A stretch of DNA of 64,000 bases from Sclerotiophoma versabilis (GCA_012274445.1 JAAROD010000011.1:558001-622000), one strand, 5' to 3'. Numbered from the stretch's first letter, positions 44,395 to 56,392 are shown. Notes: generated from the letters alone by a model not told the origin. Numbers and translations are program-made.

Positions 44395-45300
44395 TCAGGC
44401 CCAGCTCGAGCCAACGATAAGCAGTGCACGTATTTGATCGTCAAATATCACGGTACTATTGCGTATTCTACCTTTCGCTTTGCAACCATCGGCAGCTGGC
44501 ATCATGCAATCCATGAACACCATGGCTGGGCGAGGGTTTCCGGAAGTCTTGCTGAGATAGTCGCATGCTTCTTACCCATCGCAAGCCAAAGCAACATCGT
44601 GCCCGAATCTTTGTATGAAGGGGAACTTGACTTTGCGGTTGATCGAGTTGTCGTCTATGATAAGGACCAAGGATTTAGAATCGGTGGTTGAGTTGTTCGG
44701 GTCTCTGTCGTTGAGATCTCGAAATCTGTGGCTCCTGGAAACCCTGTACTGTGAGGCTGTACTTATGACGCGCACTATGAAGCCTGAGATCTGGCAGTAG
44801 CCTTCTGGCTCCTTTCGGTCTCTGGCCTGTGATCAAGTGCCACTGGTGCTCATCGAGCAGTTTTGGCAGTTTTGTGAAGATCGAACGGTATGCTGCAAGT
44901 TGCAGTGGTGCCTTGGCATCGAGGGTGAATTTAAAACTGTTCCCAAGCAAGTTGGTCAAGGTATGGTGCACTTGACCTGGACCCCCCAGTAACATATCGT
45001 CGGTTTCAATATGATAGTTCCAGGTAACGCAGGTTTCTTCTTGTCTGCCTGAAATCTCAACGAGACAAGCGTGTCGCGAATTGTTTGATTGAGCAAGAAG
45101 GGAATGAGAGCCACCGCCTGTGCAATTTCTGTGTTTCATTGCAAGCGGAAGACCACAAAGCATGCGCTGAAGCATAGGCGGCCTGTCTAAGGTTCCAACG
45201 AAAACTCCATGACCTTGTCGATACCAATCAACGTTTGCCCTGGCTTGCACTCGAGCATTTGGTCTTAAGCCATGCAAAGTAGAGATTGAAGCCACTCCGT
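44395..45300 (-). pseudogene. Relic of a hybrid histidine kinase (ATPase N-box and receiver domain pieces)
   Basis: Three separated frames on the minus strand carry pieces of one hybrid sensor kinase in the right order. Near 44924-44988, GGPGQVHHTLTNLLGNSFKF matches the N-box of a histidine-kinase ATPase domain. At about 44572-44690, LVLIIDDNSINRKV ... ALACDG matches the start of a receiver domain with its paired acidic residues. At about 44473-44560, in another frame, AMVFMDCMMPAADGCKA is the receiver phosphoacceptor strand. The G-boxes of the ATPase, the HisKA dimerisation helix and any sensor region are missing or unreadable, and stops separate the frames. No intron pattern restores one frame. 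This is a decayed copy, not a working kinase. Confidence 0.75.
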
Positions 45301-47002
45301 AGTATCCCAGTGCTTTTTATATCTAATTCTACCAAGGATGTTATCTCAGCTTCTTTTTCCCAAAAATCGTCGCCAATCTCAGAGTCATGATCTGCTAAGG
45401 CTAGAGATCCGGTGGTGCCGTGATTCTCACTGCGGCTTGAAGAAGCTGAATTGCTATTCGCAGCATCAAGTAGGCCATGCTAAGTCTAGGTTCGCCTCAC
45501 AAGCCAGGTCCAACGCTACTCTGCAAGAGAGGACGGGGCTGCGACGGCGTTGCCGTTTTATGCAAAGTCTTTTCTGGTCAAGGTCTATCTAGTATGGTGC
45601 AAAAACAGAAGGCATGCACACTCATTTGCGGTGTTGACGGTAGCGAGAAACATGTTCGGCATCCATTCATCACCCGATCGATCAAAGGCTTTATACTATA
45701 TGTCACTTCGGGACTGTTGGTATGTCCACTTTACTCGCCTGGCTAGGAGCAAGAGTCTGACGGGATTGACAAGGAAATCAGTAAGAGATGCAGGCTACCT
45801 CGACATTACATGTGTTTTCTTGTCGTGCTGAGCGGAAAACACGCCGACCTTATTCTTGATTATGAAGCCTGGAAGACTAACTCAAATATCAAATCCTGGG
45901 CTGCGAATGAAGCGCTGTTTGCTTCTCAGTGATCTTATCTTCCCCTTTTTGAAGAGCCTTCAACTGCCGCATCTTGATGGATGGCTGGGTTGTTGACGAT
46001 GATGACCCTGATGTACGACATGAGCACAAACATGGTTTCCTATCTTCTATCTAGCTCATGGACGCGTAACAGTGGTCATATATGGATTTGCGAAGTTTAT
46101 CGACGCTCTATGGAAAGAATAGAGTCCAACGTACCAAGACTCCTTGCTTTGCGCCTGAAGTTTATTATCTAGAATTGACTATTACATTATCGGCAGAGAA
46201 ATGAGAGATGCCGCTTCACGACTCTGATGTAGCACACGAAAATATTGAGCATGTGCGTAACGGGGGTTTCAGCGCGATGCTTACAAAGAACAGCCTTACC
46301 TTTACGTTTTGATTGGCCTTCTGGGCAGTTCATGGGCCGAAGAACGTTGACAGCCGAAGAAGGTCGTATCCGAAGAAACAAAGAACAGAGGGCATGGTTT
46401 CATTATTGTGCTTAAGGACCCGAATATGTTTTCCCGTGTTGAGACTATAGGAAATTGTCGTGTCTATGATGCAGGTGAGCTGGACGTCAGAAATGAATAT
46501 CGGTACTGGAATCCTGAGTATGAACCGAGCTGACCCTTTCTTTTAGTCGTAGAGGGTGCACAAAAGTTGTCGGCCTCGTCCATCCAACCAGTCAGTTCCT
46601 GGCAATCCATGCCATGAGTCACTTCCTAGTAAGAGAGCACATACCTCAAGTTGTATTGTGTGTGAAGAATACAGCCCTCCAGCTCTGCAATCAGGTGCGC
46701 TTTGACCCTGCACGAGCTGCATGCCCGAACAAGAACTCCTCAAACACCAGGCGCTCGCCTCAAAGTGCCCGTCTGGGTTCTCCTCACACCACCTTCTTAA
46801 TCGGGAATGGCTGCACTAACCATAATAGGGAACGCGGCCGTGGGCTTGATTGCACAAGACATGCTATAACAGACAAGCTCAAGCCGAGGGACCTTCCAAG
46901 CTTGCGCCCAACATTCGAATATCCCCACCTAAAATAATTCGCAAACAAGTCCTACGAACAGCAGAATCTTCGGTGCATAAGTTCGCTCCATCGGCCTGCA
47001 AT
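45301..47002. other. Gene-poor interval
   Basis: Short frames only, none recognised. It may include further eroded sequence of the kinase relic, since the adjoining 45.3 kb has no clear boundary, but no motif is readable. Confidence 0.4.
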
Positions 47003-47320
47003 ATGGTCACCTCCTTAGGCCCACTTCTACCTAGCACAGTCAGGCTAGCGCAATACGTCAAGCGAGATTCGAGATTAGCATTCGCTTACGGTCTCAGTGC
47101 CGGTTTTGGGGCCCTTACAATCTTGTTCCTTCTGGCTGGAATCTGGTGCCTGCGGTTGCGGCACAAGAAACGGAAAGCAAATGGAGTTACTCGAAAAACC
47201 CAGGATGAGTCAGGCCTGTATTGCGTCTGCATATTTTGTTCAGGTTGCAAGAGGAAACGAGGAGGTGGTCATGAGGGCCGGCCTTGTGGAAACTGTAAAG
47301 AGCACTGCGAAGGCAATTAA
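47003..47320 (+). CDS. Possible small one-pass membrane protein, 105 aa
   Basis: No family is recognised. From the ATG at 47003 the frame gives a short N-terminus, one strong hydrophobic segment (about residues 28-50, AYGLSAGFGALTILFLLAGIW), a basic stop-transfer stretch (RLRHKKRKANG) and a Cys/Gly-rich tail (CVCIFCSGCKRKRGGG). The hydrophobic-then-basic order suits a membrane protein. Against it: short length, no splice or homology support, and a gene-poor neighbourhood. Confidence 0.3.
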   Translation: MVTSLGPLLPSTVRLAQYVKRDSRLAFAYGLSAGFGALTILFLLAGIWCLRLRHKKRKANGVTRKTQDESGLYCVCIFCSGCKRKRGGGHEGRPCGNCKEHCEGN

Positions 47321-48729
47321 GGGAAGGAGGCGGGCCTGGGGACTTCGGGGAAGTGCGATTGTAGATTCTTTTGCATTCAAAGAGAGCGACTGAGATATAC
47401 ATGACAGGCCGGAGCTGAGGTTGGGAAGCTGAGCCACTATCTTAAGCCTCACATGTACCGTTTCCCCCTCTCAAGTCTTTCCCTAAGACACGCTGGCGCA
47501 AAGGCAATTTCATCCCTCCCTGTCTCCTTGCCATAAGCACAACGACCATGATATTGACGTCGTGTAGTCTCCTAGTTTTCTGAGACCTGTCTTCGGTGCT
47601 ATGAACGTTTCCGTTGTCATCCTGGAAGTGTTTCGAATCTCTGAGCATGAGGCAAGGAGACCTAGGAGGTCAGGCGCTCTACACTGCAGACGCAGCAAAT
47701 TCGAGTTTAGGACAGCAAAGAACATGTGTAAACCTGAAAGGAAATTTATCGTTATCAGGCATAGTCGATTGTGTGGACTGCTGGGAGACGGAAAACTACT
47801 TCGCACGTCGTACTGATGGACGGGGGAGGGAATCAACGAGTACGGTGATGGGCCCCAGCTATGAACTGTTCAACTTGTCTTCGGTAGCAGTATGGTGAGC
47901 CCACAATATCTTCCAATGCGTTTAGCAAAGTAGAGAGGGCGTACGTTCAAAGATCAAAATGTCAACATTGCGAAGCCCCATGTATCCAGAAGGTACTACA
48001 ACCGCAATGAGTGGTATAAGTGGGTTAAAGAGATGTATTTTAGTAGAGTCAGACGGTCTGCTGCCCATGAGTCGCTCGCCTAGTAAGTTCATGGTTCTGT
48101 GAAAAGAGCTCTGTGTGATCTTTGGGCACTTCAAACCCAGGTTCAGGGGTTTGGGAAACTTATAGCGACATCCTCAAGGCGTAACTTTGCGGTTAGCTTT
48201 GCCTAAAGATCACCTCTAAATGTGTCGAGATACATGGTCTGCAGAATGCATTTGGGTAAGTGCATTCGCTTGTTGTGGTCGTTTCTACTTCCAAATATAG
48301 TCTCTAGTGGATCTATAACTCTAGTAGTGATTCCCGACCGTTGACACTATCCGTGTTGCAAAGGCGGTATTACTGTAGAGTCCTCTATCGTCTGTCGCAA
48401 CAATCTAGCATAATATTGTTCGTCCGATATTATGAACCAGCTAATGGTTGGCCTTAGTGTTGTCGTTTTAAGGCTTCCCTGGCTTGATATTGGGCCCGTT
48501 GAAATGAAATCGATGTCTAAGACTCCTTGTAGTGGACTGTATGTGTGTTGTTTCCTACCAGCTGGTCCAAAAAAATGCAGAAATAAATTTTTCACTCTCG
48601 ACTGTCAGACTTTGTGACATCAACTGGCCTTCAATTTTCATGTCACTGAACGTACTGTAAAACGGTTGTGACATGAACTACAATCAAGTGCCAGAAGTCT
48701 GTTCATGACCGCATGCCCTCATCAAAATC
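47321..48729. other. Gene-empty interval
   Basis: Short overlapping frames only. AT content rises towards its right end, into the AT-rich block. Confidence 0.45.
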
Positions 48730-49140
48730 ATCTACTTCTATCTTACATAACTCCTTTTATATAAACTAGTCAACTTTAGAAGTTCCAATTTTAGAAGAGG
48801 TTTATATTGCTTAAATCTGCTATAATATTGTGTTATCTAAACAGGTACTGTTCTTGAAAAGGTTAGGAAGAATAATTTACTCCGTTTTACCTCTAGAATA
48901 TTAGAAGTTGCTAGAGGAATTAAGTTTTAAAGCTTTGCTACCTTCTTAGTTTTTACCTATAAATCAAGACCTCTACTTCTTTACTTATATAAAAACCTTT
49001 AGTAGACTTATACTTATGTTCTATGTTCTAACTAAACACAATAAGTATGGAGAAATTTGTGGCGTTCTAAAGGGAGTTTTAACAAGGGAGCCGCTACGCG
49101 AACAGAATTTTGGTAAAGTACTGTATTTAAGAACTTAGGT
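48730..49140. repeat. AT-rich block, likely RIP-degraded repeat remnant
   Basis: By direct count 48781-49020 is about 28 percent G+C, far below the coding regions around it. It is full of TTAGAA, TATAAT and TTTATA strings and has no open frame. In Pezizomycotina such short AT-rich islands are usually transposon pieces mutated by repeat-induced point mutation. No terminal repeat or transposase motif survives, so the source element cannot be named. Confidence 0.5.
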
Positions 49141-49235
49141 GTTGTGGAGTTAGACATCTGAGTGTATCACGCTACTAGATATTGGTAACGTTCGTTTGCT
49201 CATGTGCACCTACCCTTGATAGTTGTTTAGCAGCC

Positions 49236-49855
49236 ATGAGCTCGAACATAGACGACAGCGCAAACGCGCACAGTCCTGAGGGGAGACACAAGCTGGCACC
49301 ATCTGAAAAGACTAACATTCCGCTAGTCACTTTCCATGTCCTGCCCCTCAAGCTGTGCGAGCATATCTTTCACTATCTTCTGCCACCAACACTTATCTCT
49401 CTGAATCTTTTGCCTTTGTTTCCCGACCTAAACCTTATAGCAGATCTGACGTGTAGCATTCCTCAAATAAATAAAAAGCGACTCGCATTGATGGGGGCAT
49501 CTACTACTTGCGCAGCCGCTGTTTCGAGACCTACAGCCCAGAGCAACAGGCGTACTCTGAGAGTTAGACCGCTTCTTTTCCGGAGTCACGAGGTCTGAAA
49601 GCCGTTCTTCAGCTTAGTTTTAGGCGTTGTCTCCGAGCTATCAACAGACGATGAAGGGTGGGGTAGCCCCGCGGAACTGATCGCGAAATGTGCTGACATC
49701 CTCGCGTTAAGCTTGGCACTCAAGCCACAACATTTTCTTCGTAATTACTGGCGCAAACTCTGGGGCAAAAGCGGGAGATTCAACGAGATCAATCCTGAAG
49801 ATCTATTGCTCGCGCCGCTAGAGGTCATTGTAGAAATGTATCGATTAGATAGGTA
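49236..49855 (+). pseudogene. F-box-like protein gene with in-frame stop
   Basis: From ATG 49236 the frame reads an N-terminal region and then HVLPLKLCEHIFHYLL, which resembles the degenerate F-box of Dothideomycete proteins. A TGA at 49596-49598 interrupts the frame directly after LLFRSHEV. The same frame then stays open to a TAG at 49853-49855 with protein-like content (ELIAKCADILALSLALKPQH, NYWRKLWGKSGRFNEINPED). A CGA to TGA change, as repeat-induced point mutation would make, would explain this, and an AT-rich block lies 100 bp upstream. An unseen intron across the stop is the main alternative. Function is unknown; no intact product is likely. Confidence 0.5.
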
Positions 49856-50603
49856 GCTAAGACTGCTGAGGCTGAGGCGTATGGAGTCGGTCGTGTGTCA
49901 TGCAAGGGTTGTTACTGAAGAGTCAATGCGATAGGTGAGATACGCAGCTATATATTAGCTTATAGACGAGATGTACGTATAGCTGTATAATGCCTTTCTT
50001 CGTCGCGGCAGCATTGTAAGAACTGTCTTGAAGAGTAAGGTGTGAAAAGGCGGAGTACCTGGGATCTTCTGTATGATCTAATGAAGCTATTGTTGTGATA
50101 CTATTGGAACAGGAGACCAGACGTGGATTGAAAGCTGCCAGACGATTTGTTAAGTATTCAAGTGAGATTATTAAGGCAGTTCAAGCTGTCAACCTGGTTT
50201 CTGAAAGTTTGAAAACGTACGTCTGCATGTTTGCGCATGCGTCCTAACGATACCGGGTGCTCACTTAGACGCCAGGCTGGGAAGGACGCGAAAGCTTGCG
50301 AGAATGCTATCTCATGTGGTTGGAAAGGAGTACAAAGAGCACTAAGAATATATATATATATCAGTGCTGGCTAACCTCGGTTAATGCTTCCCATTTGCGC
50401 CAGCCTTGAGGTCCTCTGCAGCCACAAGCATGTTTACACGCCACACTCATACGAATTATGACGGAGTTCGTTGTATTGAGCCATACCCTTTAACTGTACC
50501 GTATCCATGCCAACGCCGTCCAATGTGTATACCGCAAACGCCCGCTCGTAGTGCCCCCGCCTACCCCTCGTGCATCGTTCAATCGCCCAAGCATACACAA
50601 AAA
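49856..50603. other. Intergenic region with AT microsatellite
   Basis: Contains an (AT)n tract at about 50348-50361. Only one short unrecognised frame (50406-50615 +). No gene is supported. Confidence 0.5.
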
Positions 50604-51359
50604 CTACTTCGTTGACGGGTTAGGGCTGACTTTACCCTCAGGGAACTTGCGGAAGAGATCGGCAATGTGGTCGAAGATGGCGACAGGCAATCCACCGGGG
50701 CCCTCGATGTAGGGGTTCTCGCCGGCGGCTGGGTGAGACCTCGATGGAACAAATGCTTTTGTCCTGGAGAAGCTCTTAGCCAGGCTCTCGGAGCTGCCGC
50801 GGTTCTCTTCTGAAGCTAAGGCGTTCTCGAGTGCAGGCAAATCATCCAACTCCTCTTCCTTGACGTGGTGATCTAGGGCCTCGTATATCTTCTTCAGCTG
50901 GGGGATGTATTCTGCGTCCTGGACGCTCATATTCTGGAACTTTTTGAGAAGTTCCTTGAGCTAGACGATGCTTAGCAAATTTCTAGAGAAAGCGGGTCGT
51001 TGCTTGGGCCTTACCCTGTGGTGCTGCTTGCGGTCTTTCTCGGCGTGATCTTTGCCTGCCTCGCCCATGTACTTCTCCATGGCTGGGTAGACAATCAGCT
51101 CCTCAGCGACTGAATGACGGGCAAGCTGCCAGATGAACTGGTTGCCATAGCGCTCTTGGTGCTCGATATCCTTGGAATTGATAATTTCGTTGAAGTATCT
51201 ATCAAGATCACGGTGATCGCTGGTGATAGCTTCGGTCAGTGCCGGCGCGCAAAAGATCCGAGATGTCGCAAACGCCCTACTGGTAATAGAGGTGCCAGCT
51301 ACCTGAGGCCTGATGGCAGCTCTGGCGACAGATGAGGCGAAGGAACGAGCGGAGAACAT
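50604..51359 (-). CDS. Hemerythrin-like HHE-domain protein, probably mitochondrial, 233 aa, 2 exons
   Basis: HHE proteins form a four-helix bundle that binds a non-haem di-iron centre and act in O2, iron or redox sensing; the fungal members are poorly studied. Exons (minus) are 51015-51359 and 50604-50960; the 54-nt intron has a GTAAGG donor and TAG acceptor, phase 0. The N-terminus is rich in Arg, Ser and Ala with no acids for about 40 residues (FSARSFASSVARAAIRP, FATSRIF), a good mitochondrial presequence. Metal-ligand candidates follow in order: SDHRDLDRYFNEI, RHSVAEELIVYPAMEKY, DHAEKDRKQHH and LDHHVKEEELDDLPALE. The C-terminal 60 residues are Pro/Ser-rich with no recognised domain. It is divergent from the catalase gene, 749 bp away, which suits a shared oxidative-stress theme. 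Confidence 0.88.
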
Positions 51360-52108
51360 GTTGAACTGCTGATTTGAAGTCAATTGGAATTGACGAATGG
51401 TTCTGCTTCTTCTGAGTATTGGTAACAAGGACACTACTTTGACAGGCTTGTCTTTATTATTGGCAAGCATGTTCACTCAGGCTCTACGTCACATCCTCGC
51501 AACATGTACGACGCTGCTCCAGCACGGTTCACACATGCTCTCCTCGCAGCAACAAACATCGCAAGCTTGATGTAAGCTCTAGCAATGACTGGGCTTGCTG
51601 ACTTTATTGCCTGTCTAATTGGCTGAGGTACTGCCCTCGCTGGACAATCCCGATGCTCCAGGGGTCGTTCAGGTGGAGCTCCACGGAGTGCAGCCCCATT
51701 GGACGACGTCATACTTACACTTCATCGACAAAACAAAGACCACGACAAGCCAAACACAATTCCAGCCCTCGGCTCATATCCGCAGGCTGTATGAACCGGA
51801 CCAATGGGAAGAATCTGCCCCGGGAGAAGACCGTAATGAGAAAGTCGTCCACTCCGCAGTCTCCCAAATAGGTCATGCAGGAGTGGACACAACGTGGTAT
51901 AATCCACTCAGTGCAAAGCTATTATCATCCTTGCTCACAACTATTGCGCACGTTACATGAATACAGTGAGCTTGATGACTTACCCCTCAACTCCATGCGT
52001 CAACAGTATGTCACTTTGACAGCTATGCAGCGACAAATAGCCCGTCGTGTACGCAAATTGGCCTTGGTATGCTCCCCGCGCCCTCCTTAAGCTCCCTCTA
52101 GGCCTCTG
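51360..52108. other. Divergent promoter region, hemerythrin-like gene and catalase
   Basis: 749 bp between two divergent genes. A 113-codon frame (51619-51960 +) is unrecognised and overlaps antisense frames; I do not call it. Binding sites for a shared stress regulator would be expected here, but none was identified with confidence. Confidence 0.5.
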
Positions 52109-54143
52109 ATGGAGATTCCGTCCAGCTTGCCCGAGAAACTCAAAGCAGCCATGGCACCTTCTAGCACCAGCGCGAATACCAACCAGAATGACCCTCTGCA
52201 GCACCCTCTGCAAGCCACGGCTATGGCTATTCAAGGTGCTGTTCAGGGCGAAGGTCGTGCCCCTCGCATGAGCCACATGGCTAGTGCCAACGAGGGTCCT
52301 GCGGACATCATTGCCAAGGTCTCTGGGGCTGTCCAGGGAGGCAAGCGCGAAGACGATGGTGCTTACTTCACTAACAACGAGGGCATTCCCTTCCCCGATC
52401 CGTTAGTAGACTGATATTAGCCAGTGGACCGCGAGAGACTGACTGACTTCCCACAGAGCCCACAGCAAAACCATTGGCGGTATTCCAGTGGCCAGCGATG
52501 TATTCCTATTCCAAAAGCAGCAACACTTCAACCGATCGAAGCAGCTTGAGCGCATGGTGCACCCTTGTGGATCTGGCGCCTTTGGGTACTTTGAGTGCAC
52601 AAAAGATGTCACATCTCTTACAGTAATTATTTCACCGCCTGGGGTATCGTGAGCGAATGTTGACAAGATTTTAGAAAGCGAACTTTCTGTCGAGTGTTGG
52701 TGAGAAGACCCCAATCTTCATCCGATTCTCCACCGTCACACCTGGACGTGAGTTCCCTGATGAGGCACGCAACCCTCGTGGTTTCGCCATCAAGTTCTAC
52801 ACTATGGAAGGCAACTATGATATAGTTGGTCTGAACTTCGTGAGTTCATCTGGTAACGGGAAGGCGCAATCACTGACTATCTTAGCCCGTCTTCTTCTGC
52901 CGAGACCCCATTCAAGGACCCGACGTGATCCGATCCCAGTACCGCAATCCCAAAAACTTCTTGTTCGACTACGATGGCATCTTCGACTTGCTGGCGGCCA
53001 CACCCGAGGCCAATCATGCTGGCCTCATGTTCTTTAGTGACCACGGTACCCCCCAAGGATGGCGCTTCGAACACGGATACGGCTGCCACACCTTCAAGTG
53101 GGTCAACGCTGAAGGTAAATTTGTCTACATTAAGTATCACTTCATTGCCAAGCATGGCCAGAAGCAATTCACACAGGAGCAGGCTACACAAATGTGTGGT
53201 GAAGACCCCGACTACTCCAAGCGTGATCTGTGGGAGACCATTGAGAGAGGCGAGGAGGTTGAATGGACTGCTAAGGTCCAGATCATGGAGCCAGAGGATG
53301 CCGACCCTGACAAGCTTGGCTTCGACCCATTCGACGTCACCAAGGTCTGGCCTAGGTCGCAGTTTCCTATGCAAGAGTTCGGTCGCCTTGTTCTGAACAA
53401 GAACCCTGAGAACTTTCACCGTGACGTTGAGTCAGCTGCTTTTTCGCCCGGCAGCATGGTCCCCGGTATCGAGGACTCGCCCGACCCACTTCTGCAGTTC
53501 CGCATGTTCTTCTACCGCGATGCTCAATACCACCGCATCGGTGTGAACCTGCACCAGGTTCCCGTCAACTGCCCATTTATGGCAAAGTCGTATGCAACAT
53601 TGAACTTTGACGGAACAATGCGTGTCGACGCCAACCATGCTGGCAACAAGCAGTATGCACCCAACAGCTTCGCACACAAGTTTAGACCAGACACCGCAGA
53701 GGCACCATACCAGGTCTCAGACAACGTGATGAGCCGCAAGAGCCACTACTGGCACGAGGGCAAGAAGAATGACTACGCACAAGCCACAGAGCTCTGGTCG
53801 CGTGTCATGACCGAGGAACAGAGGAAGAACACCATCAAGAACACTGGCAACATGCTGAAGTTTGTCACGTACCCTATCATTCAAGTAAGTCTTTGTACTT
53901 AAAATCAATCATACACGATGGTTGCTAACAATTAAACAGAAGAAGTACCTCGCCCAGGTGTACAACATTGCACCCGACTATGCCCAGGGTATCTATGACT
54001 TTCTACCTAAGAAGGAGTTTGCTTTCTCTGAGGTTGAGGAGCTCGCTGTCGATGCACACCTGTGGTACAAGGAGAAGAAGTTCCGTCCCAGCAATGGCGA
54101 GAAGCTGGTCGGTTACGCCCCGCCTATACCTATTTACAACTAG
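52109..54143 (+). CDS. Monofunctional haem catalase, 608 aa, 5 exons
   Basis: Catalases break hydrogen peroxide to water and oxygen. Exons are 52109-52401, 52457-52622, 52675-52839, 52886-53884 and 53940-54143; four introns of 46-55 nt, all GT-AG, and the join is in frame. The catalase core is plain: distal His133 in RMVHPCGSGAFGYFE, RFSTVTPGRE, NPRGFAIKFYTMEGNYD, DHGTPQGWRFEHGYG, and proximal haem-ligand Tyr418 in RMFFYRDAQYHRIG, then HQVPVNCP. Oddity: where the family normally has V-G-N-N-T-P, with the catalytic distal Asn first, this protein reads V-G-L-N-F-P, spanning intron 3. The N-terminal 80 residues are Gln/Ala-rich. The C-terminus (PIPIYN) has no clear peroxisomal signal. A second ATG 42 nt downstream (MAPSSTSANT) is also possible. 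An ATF/CREB-type bZIP gene lies 2.2 kb away, convergent. Confidence 0.93.
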
Positions 54144-56392
54144 ACTCTGGAAATTTACTCATGAGTTAATGAACGAACCTGATAGTTCTGTCGCCTCGAT
54201 TGTCTTCCCTTTTTGTGCAGCCCCTTTCCATACATGGTTGTGTTAGACATTGCCTGAATGAATGAATGAACAAGAGACGCTGGCTATCTCAATGACGATG
54301 TCTGAATCACTCATAGCATTCTGCCTATACTCGGTAGTCCTATGAGGGTACGTGCATTCACCTGATCACTCTCTTAGGCCCTCAAAGCTACAGTTTGGTA
54401 TGTATAGTATTGTGTGAGTTATAGAAGCAAGCGAAGACCCAATCAACCTCACACGCCTGCAATGAGTATTGTGCACTGGGGTATGGAAAAAGACGCGAAA
54501 CACCTTCTGGAGGGCAACGACAGCCTACGCCAAGTATTAGTAGGCTCTACATGGCTTCTGAAAGCAGCCAGTCACTACCAGTATTCACCCCCATGTCAAT
54601 CCCTCCTCCAGTGCCTCATAACAATGGGCAAGATCATTGGCGGAGGACGGCGAATCACACCGCCGATTAGCACGTGCTCACACAGCCAATAGCGGCTGCA
54701 CAAAGCCACTGACCATCAATGACGCGTATTATCATTTGATGGAATTCTCATCTTTCCGATTGCGATCTCACAAAGTCGCGAATCTCCGATCTCCTAAAAG
54801 GGAAGCTGCTACGTGCTGAGGCCCACAGGGGATGTTACGCGTCGAGATAACTGTGAGTTTCGTAGGACTTTGCTTTCACGATGACATTCTACTGCTGTAA
54901 TTAGCTCGATCTCGGTCTACTTGCTATTGACCGAAGTGAGGACATTGCAGCGAGAGTAAGAACTGTCAAGAAGGTGCGGGCTTGTACAGGAGTAGTCCTG
55001 CTCTCTACGACTCTGTACGAGCAATACTGAGTGGGCAATGCTTTGTTTGAGACCGCACGCGCTGCAGGTGGGCACGTAGCAGGCTCTTCAACCAATGAAC
55101 ATGGGCCACATGAATGGAAATTGATGGACAAGGTGGGGAAGCTCTCCACTATTACCGGACTGTCTTTTCCAAATTCGCCTATATGTGATTGGTTGCGGTG
55201 CTCTGAGCCGTGCATAGCTACGCTAGCCTGCACTTGCAGTCTTGGAATCCAGTGGATGAGAAGTCTAGAACATGCACATTGGTAAGTCGGTTTGTTCATC
55301 GCACAAGCGAGCTGCGTACTATGATGGTAGGGTTGCAGTACGCTAGTCGAAAATTCGAAGCAGGAGGCGAACACCAAGTCTTCGAGCGTTCTGCTCTGTA
55401 CGTGTCGGACCGAAAGAGTACCGAACAGTGGCGGAAACCGTTTATCTTACACAACACCCCTGCCCGCCGTTTGCAGAGCGCCGCATCAGCTGTCACCTTG
55501 TTGATCTGATTCGTGAAGATGCTGCCTGCACTCACATCCAGCCAAGTCCACATGACCATCCTCACCACCGCTGCAGATCTGCCTGAAGCGACCTGTACAT
55601 GACGTGACTTGTATACAAAGTTCACCCTTGGTACCAATCTCTCCAGACCGTGGGAACTAGTTGATTTCGTTAACCCGCAAGTACGGGTGCGCTAAGCTTT
55701 AGGATAATACGATGGCAAACATCGCTAGCGGTACTCGACCTTTGCTTTCTTGAGTTCTATTGTGCGCATTCGTTGTCAGTCGCACAGAAAACGGCGTATT
55801 TGCCAAATTTGAGGGCGATCAGTAGTCTGAAGCCTTGATCTCCCCCACTGATTCCAACTTCTTGGCGACGTAGCCGAATGAGAGCCCTTGTCACGTAATC
55901 CGAGGCAGTCTGGCGAGTGAGTGGAGGATTTTGTGCCTGACTCCACGCGTACGTGATGCGGTCCATTGGGGTGAGTACCTGGAAGGTGACTATGAGGTGA
56001 GAGGTTAATAATCAAGATCTTGACTTATGTCACCCAACAAGATGCTTGCTTGTGCACAAGGGAGATTTGGAAGTACAAGCGGTTGCAATGATACACAGGG
56101 CTTACAAAGTTGGTAACGGGTTATTGCTCTTATGGCGTTTGCTATCATATCATACTCCCCGTTGCAATAAAAAGAAAAAGAAAATTTCCCCTCCCGTTTC
56201 TCTTTGCTTGCTTTTGTTTCGCGAACTGTAGATGCAACGCCTCGGAAAAAAAAATCAAGTGCAGAAAGTGAAGACAAAAAGGCGCAGGTGATCGTCTGCT
56301 ATGCGATCAAGGCCAGGGTATCATGAAGAGTCGCCGAAGAGAGAGAACGCCGAAGACAATACATATCGAGTTGTGAAGCACGACCGATCCAA
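54144..56392. other. Convergent intergenic region, catalase to bZIP gene
   Basis: 2.2 kb holding both 3' flanks. Frames up to about 158 codons (54901-55377 -) are unrecognised and overlapped by opposite-strand frames. No RNA gene or repeat was noticed. Confidence 0.5.

Noticed and set aside
52877..53419. 180-codon frame antisense to the catalase
   Set aside because: Fully inside the catalase coding exon; a shadow of sense codon bias.
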